From Arthonia radiata (Eukaryota > Ascomycota > Arthoniomycetes > Arthoniales > Arthoniaceae), in NCBI GenBank assembly GCA_002989075.1, contig PSQN01000007.1:434001-498000 (forward strand): 64,000 nt of DNA, given 5' to 3'. Below, in pieces: positions 61,846-64,000 of the stretch. The position numbers and the translations under genes were made by a program. Position 1 is the first letter of the stretch; every line of letters begins with the position of its first letter. Below the pieces are notes generated by a model. It was not told where the DNA came from. It did no database searches and was given only the letters and a program-made list of their open reading frames with translations.

Positions 61846-62739
61846 TCACCTCCGAGACCAGTCGAGCCCGCGCTGGCCATACTTGCTTTCGTACTCCTCA
61901 CCCACTTTGATGAGAACCTTGCGGTACTTTTCGTAAAGCTCGCGCTTGGTCTCCTTAAAGTGCTTCTCCATAGGCACTGCGTACAAAGCTTGACCTCTAT
62001 TTCTGTGAGTGATGTGCATATGTAGGTACTCGACAGCATCGCTAAAAGCAAATCTCCGCGTATCGACATAGTCGTTGCTGGCCAACTCGTACATTTTCTC
62101 ATCAAATGCGGCATTCGCTGCCGTGGCCATGATCCTGGTACCCCGATGTTCAAAAAGCGTGATGTTTTGGGCAACAGCCTCTTCGTAACAGTGTTCCTGC
62201 AGAGCGAGGCGTCAGAATCGTGGGATATAAACAGCACTTTGCTTCTCTACATATATGTTCTCTTGGGTACCATCAGATGCTCAGTCGCTACAATGGCGCA
62301 AAGTTGGCAAGTGCATGGACTCCGAGCTCACCTCTTCCGGGCTGCCTTTAGTCCGCCTCTCCTCGGCTTTCGTCCACCACTCGATGTGCGTCCCGCTCTC
62401 TTTATTGGCATATGCTCTGGCACCATTAAGAATCTCCTTCACATCACTTCTCCAACTGTAGCTGAGGATCCGCAGATCGCGCGACTCATCGCGAGAAAAG
62501 TCATCCCGAAGCAGCGCTGTCAGCCCGCCCCACGTGTGGAGGTCCATCGGCCATCCCCTCGAATGGAGATACTCTGCAAAATACTTGAGGTACTGCTCTA
62601 CGCTGCGACGGGAGTATACATCACCGGGTTTTCCGGATACACCGTGGCGTCTGCCGTGTGGACCCCCGTGATACGCTTTGCCATTGCGGGTGTCTACTAT
62701 CTCGACATCTCCTGACATGCATGACAGAGTAGCGCCCAT
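61846..62739 (-). CDS. Orphan protein B, WGGLT-module family, predicted N-myristoylated and palmitoylated
   Basis: Exons 62332-62739 and 61846-62196, intron 62197-62331 (135 bases, GTGAGC...CTGCAG), phase 0, joining KGSPEE to EHCYEEAV; 252 residues. Starts MGATLSCMSGD: Gly2 and Ser6 match the N-myristoylation consensus, Cys7 is placed for palmitoylation. The module matches orphans A and C in order: SVEQYLKYFAEYLHSRG (46-62), LHTWGGLTALLRDD (67-80), a helix SDVKEILNGARAYANKES (98-115), AVAQNITLFEHRGTRIMA (143-160), a middle helix with ASNDYVDTRRFAFSDAVEYL, and KETKRELYEKYRKVLIKVG near the end. The clean splice and motif order support a real gene. No known domain; function unknown. Confidence 0.72.
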
Positions 62740-63579
62740 GTTATTGTAAGGTCAAAACTCGACGGATACCAAGACGCTGGCGCCAATTCAATGACTTGGT
62801 CTTGAGCGAGGGACCTCTGGTACAGACCAGTTTATTGAACCCAAGACGCCAACAGGACACCCACTCCATTTTCTTTTGTACACGTCTCTTTCTTTCTTAC
62901 TTCTGACATCTGTTGATATTCGTAGGACCCCTTTCCATACTTGGCTTAGTTTATGAAGCTAATGAGCGTTCTGCAGGACGCTTTCGGAAAACGAAGTGAT
63001 GGTCACGGCAGGCTCGGCGCGCAATGTTGGGGCCAGCCTGATCGTGCTTGAGCTTGCAAGGGACCAGCCACAGCAACACCACAGGTCCCATCTTGGAGGA
63101 TAGACGTGCCATTCATTAGTGTTGACGCCATCTGGCAAAGCCTGCTTGCTGTCACCCCAGGTGGAGGTGCCGGGTATTGCTCTACAGTCATCGATCTCAG
63201 CCAACGCAAAGCTTTGATGTGAGTAATATGGCTTGTCAGCCAACCTGTAAACTTGGCTAAATACACTGCAACTGGGCAAGCCGTGTGGGTACACCTGTGC
63301 CTGGTTCCTGCAGTCATTAAACCTACGCAGCTGCGCCAGTCGGGTATCAGCGCTGTTAGACCAGCAATGCAAATATGTTTGACTGTTAGATGAGCCCGTA
63401 CATGGCCTGGGATAGCCTGCGTTGCTTACGTCTTCCCGCATCGCCACCCATTCGGCGTTTTCAGCGACCTTACGTGAAAGACGAGGATAACAGATGTATG
63501 CTCAAGATCTTGAAGTCGGATGATCTCACACAGACGTCGCTTTCCAAACTTGGGGACTTCATGGCGTTGATAATGAGGT
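62740..63579. other. Gap with a possible Cys-containing coding fragment
   Basis: 840 bases at the window's right accessory edge. The minus-strand frame 62959-63447 has a protein-like stretch with six spaced cysteines (RPCTGSS, LHCWSNS, NDCRNQ, LPSCSVF, DDCRA), but no signal peptide and a poor C-terminal part. It could be an exon of an unresolved secreted-type gene or chance, so I do not call a CDS. Confidence 0.3.
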
Positions 63580-63987
63580 CTACCGATGCGCAGACGGCAG
63601 CTCATCATCTGAGGGGGAATTGGCGGCTGAACGCCCTCGCGAAGAGCCACTCTCGCTCCTATTGCGAGGGCGGCGATCTTCAGTATGATAGTGTCCGTCG
63701 AAAGTAGCGTTCTCCTTCCGACGACGCCCAAGTCGCGGCGGTACTTTCTCTTCCTGTTGTCGAAGTAGCCTATCTCCATCAGGATCGTACCCCATCGATG
63801 TCGCATGCACCTCATAGCTCCGACCGTCGGGGGTTCGAAACTTGCTATACGCCTCCTTAAAATGCTTAACGCCGCCATTGGCGTCCCGGGTGTAACTGTC
63901 ACGCGTGAACTGCTCCTTCACCCTCTCCACACAGCTCGGATTGTAGCTTCGGTCATATTCGCTCTCACCGCGAGATAGAGCAGTCAT
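63580..63987 (-). CDS. Hydrophilic orphan protein near the window edge
   Basis: 135 residues from an ATG at 63987, only 13 bases inside the window, so an upstream exon outside cannot be excluded. Contains SEYDRSYNPSCVERVKEQF, YSKFRTPDGRSYEVHATSMG, GDRLLRQQEEKVPPRLGRRR and a tail SSRGRSAANSPSDDELPSAH. Charged, no signal peptide or membrane segment, no known domain. It shares the Ser/Arg-rich, acidic-ending style (SPSDDEL) of the orphan at 38010 (PPPSDDEGR), which may be convergent composition. Confidence 0.5.
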   Translation of the reverse strand: MTALSRGESEYDRSYNPSCVERVKEQFTRDSYTRDANGGVKHFKEAYSKFRTPDGRSYEVHATSMGYDPDGDRLLRQQEEKVPPRLGRRRKENATFDGHYHTEDRRPRNRSESGSSRGRSAANSPSDDELPSAHR

Positions 63988-64000
63988 TTGACCGTGATCG

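Noticed and set aside
1-64000. tRNA, rRNA, CRISPR, transposon or LTR element
   Set aside because: No cloverleaf with a GGTTCGAATCC-type arm, no transposase or reverse-transcriptase motif and no long terminal or inverted repeat was seen by eye; a tool-based scan could still find small ones.

Overview
The window reads as nuclear DNA of a filamentous ascomycete. Genes sit on both strands about every 2-4 kb, introns are mostly 50-60 bases with GTRNGY-type donors and CTAAY/CTGAC branch sites just before the acceptor, and the proteins are the fungal forms of general eukaryotic factors (ISWI, Tom70, Spt6, Ste7-type MAPKK, Atf1/AtfA, Snf1, Utp15, Orm, Ypt1, plus an Inn1/Fic1-type C2 protein). The length and style of several proteins suggest a dothideomycete, perhaps Capnodiales/Mycosphaerellales. 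That placement is inference from memory, not a search. I see no tRNA, rRNA, CRISPR array, intact transposon or retroviral element.

Layout. 0-30 kb is conserved core: an IFRD-type ARM protein (-), ISWI ATPase (-), TOM70 (+), an FHA protein with a C-terminal membrane segment (+), a C2-domain ingression protein (-), a STE7-like MAPKK (-), SPT6 (+), a putative mitochondrial protein (+), a decayed gene fragment beside a 20-bp repeat array, the bZIP factor ATF1 (+), a small hydrophilic protein (-) and HIU hydrolase (+). 30.9-41.7 kb is accessory: orphan genes, Ser/Arg-rich low-complexity proteins, one SRR1-like gene with a duplicated tail, long gene-poor gaps and short tandem repeats. 41.7-61.4 kb returns to core: SNF1 (-), an FAD monooxygenase (-), a 1217-residue disordered fungal protein (-), UTP15 (+), ORM (-), a putative single-pass membrane protein (-), a WD40 protein (-) and YPT1 (-). 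61.8-64.0 kb is again accessory.

Most interesting point. Three orphan genes, at 31279-32097 (+), 34833-35930 (+) and 61846-62739 (-), appear to encode diverged members of one family that I do not recognise. They share a colinear module: a helix ending in a W/F-G-G/D-L-T/A core, a long helical stretch, then a short strand plus a GLTL(L/I)-like motif. Two of the three start with MGxxxS, the eukaryotic N-myristoylation consensus, and one of these adds a cysteine at position 7, a typical palmitoylation site. This is the best candidate here for an undescribed system, probably a lineage-specific family of membrane-tethered cytoplasmic proteins.

Other points include an intron placed directly after the ISWI start codon, a 3' end of ATF1 where splicing chooses between tails, introns of length 3n without stops in SPT6 and the FHA gene, a 183-bp tandem duplication over the SRR1-like 3' end, and an ORM gene with no visible start codon. 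Functionally the core genes are unrelated housekeeping and signalling genes. ATF1, SNF1 and the MAPKK are all stress, carbon or development regulators, but nothing shows that they form a cluster.
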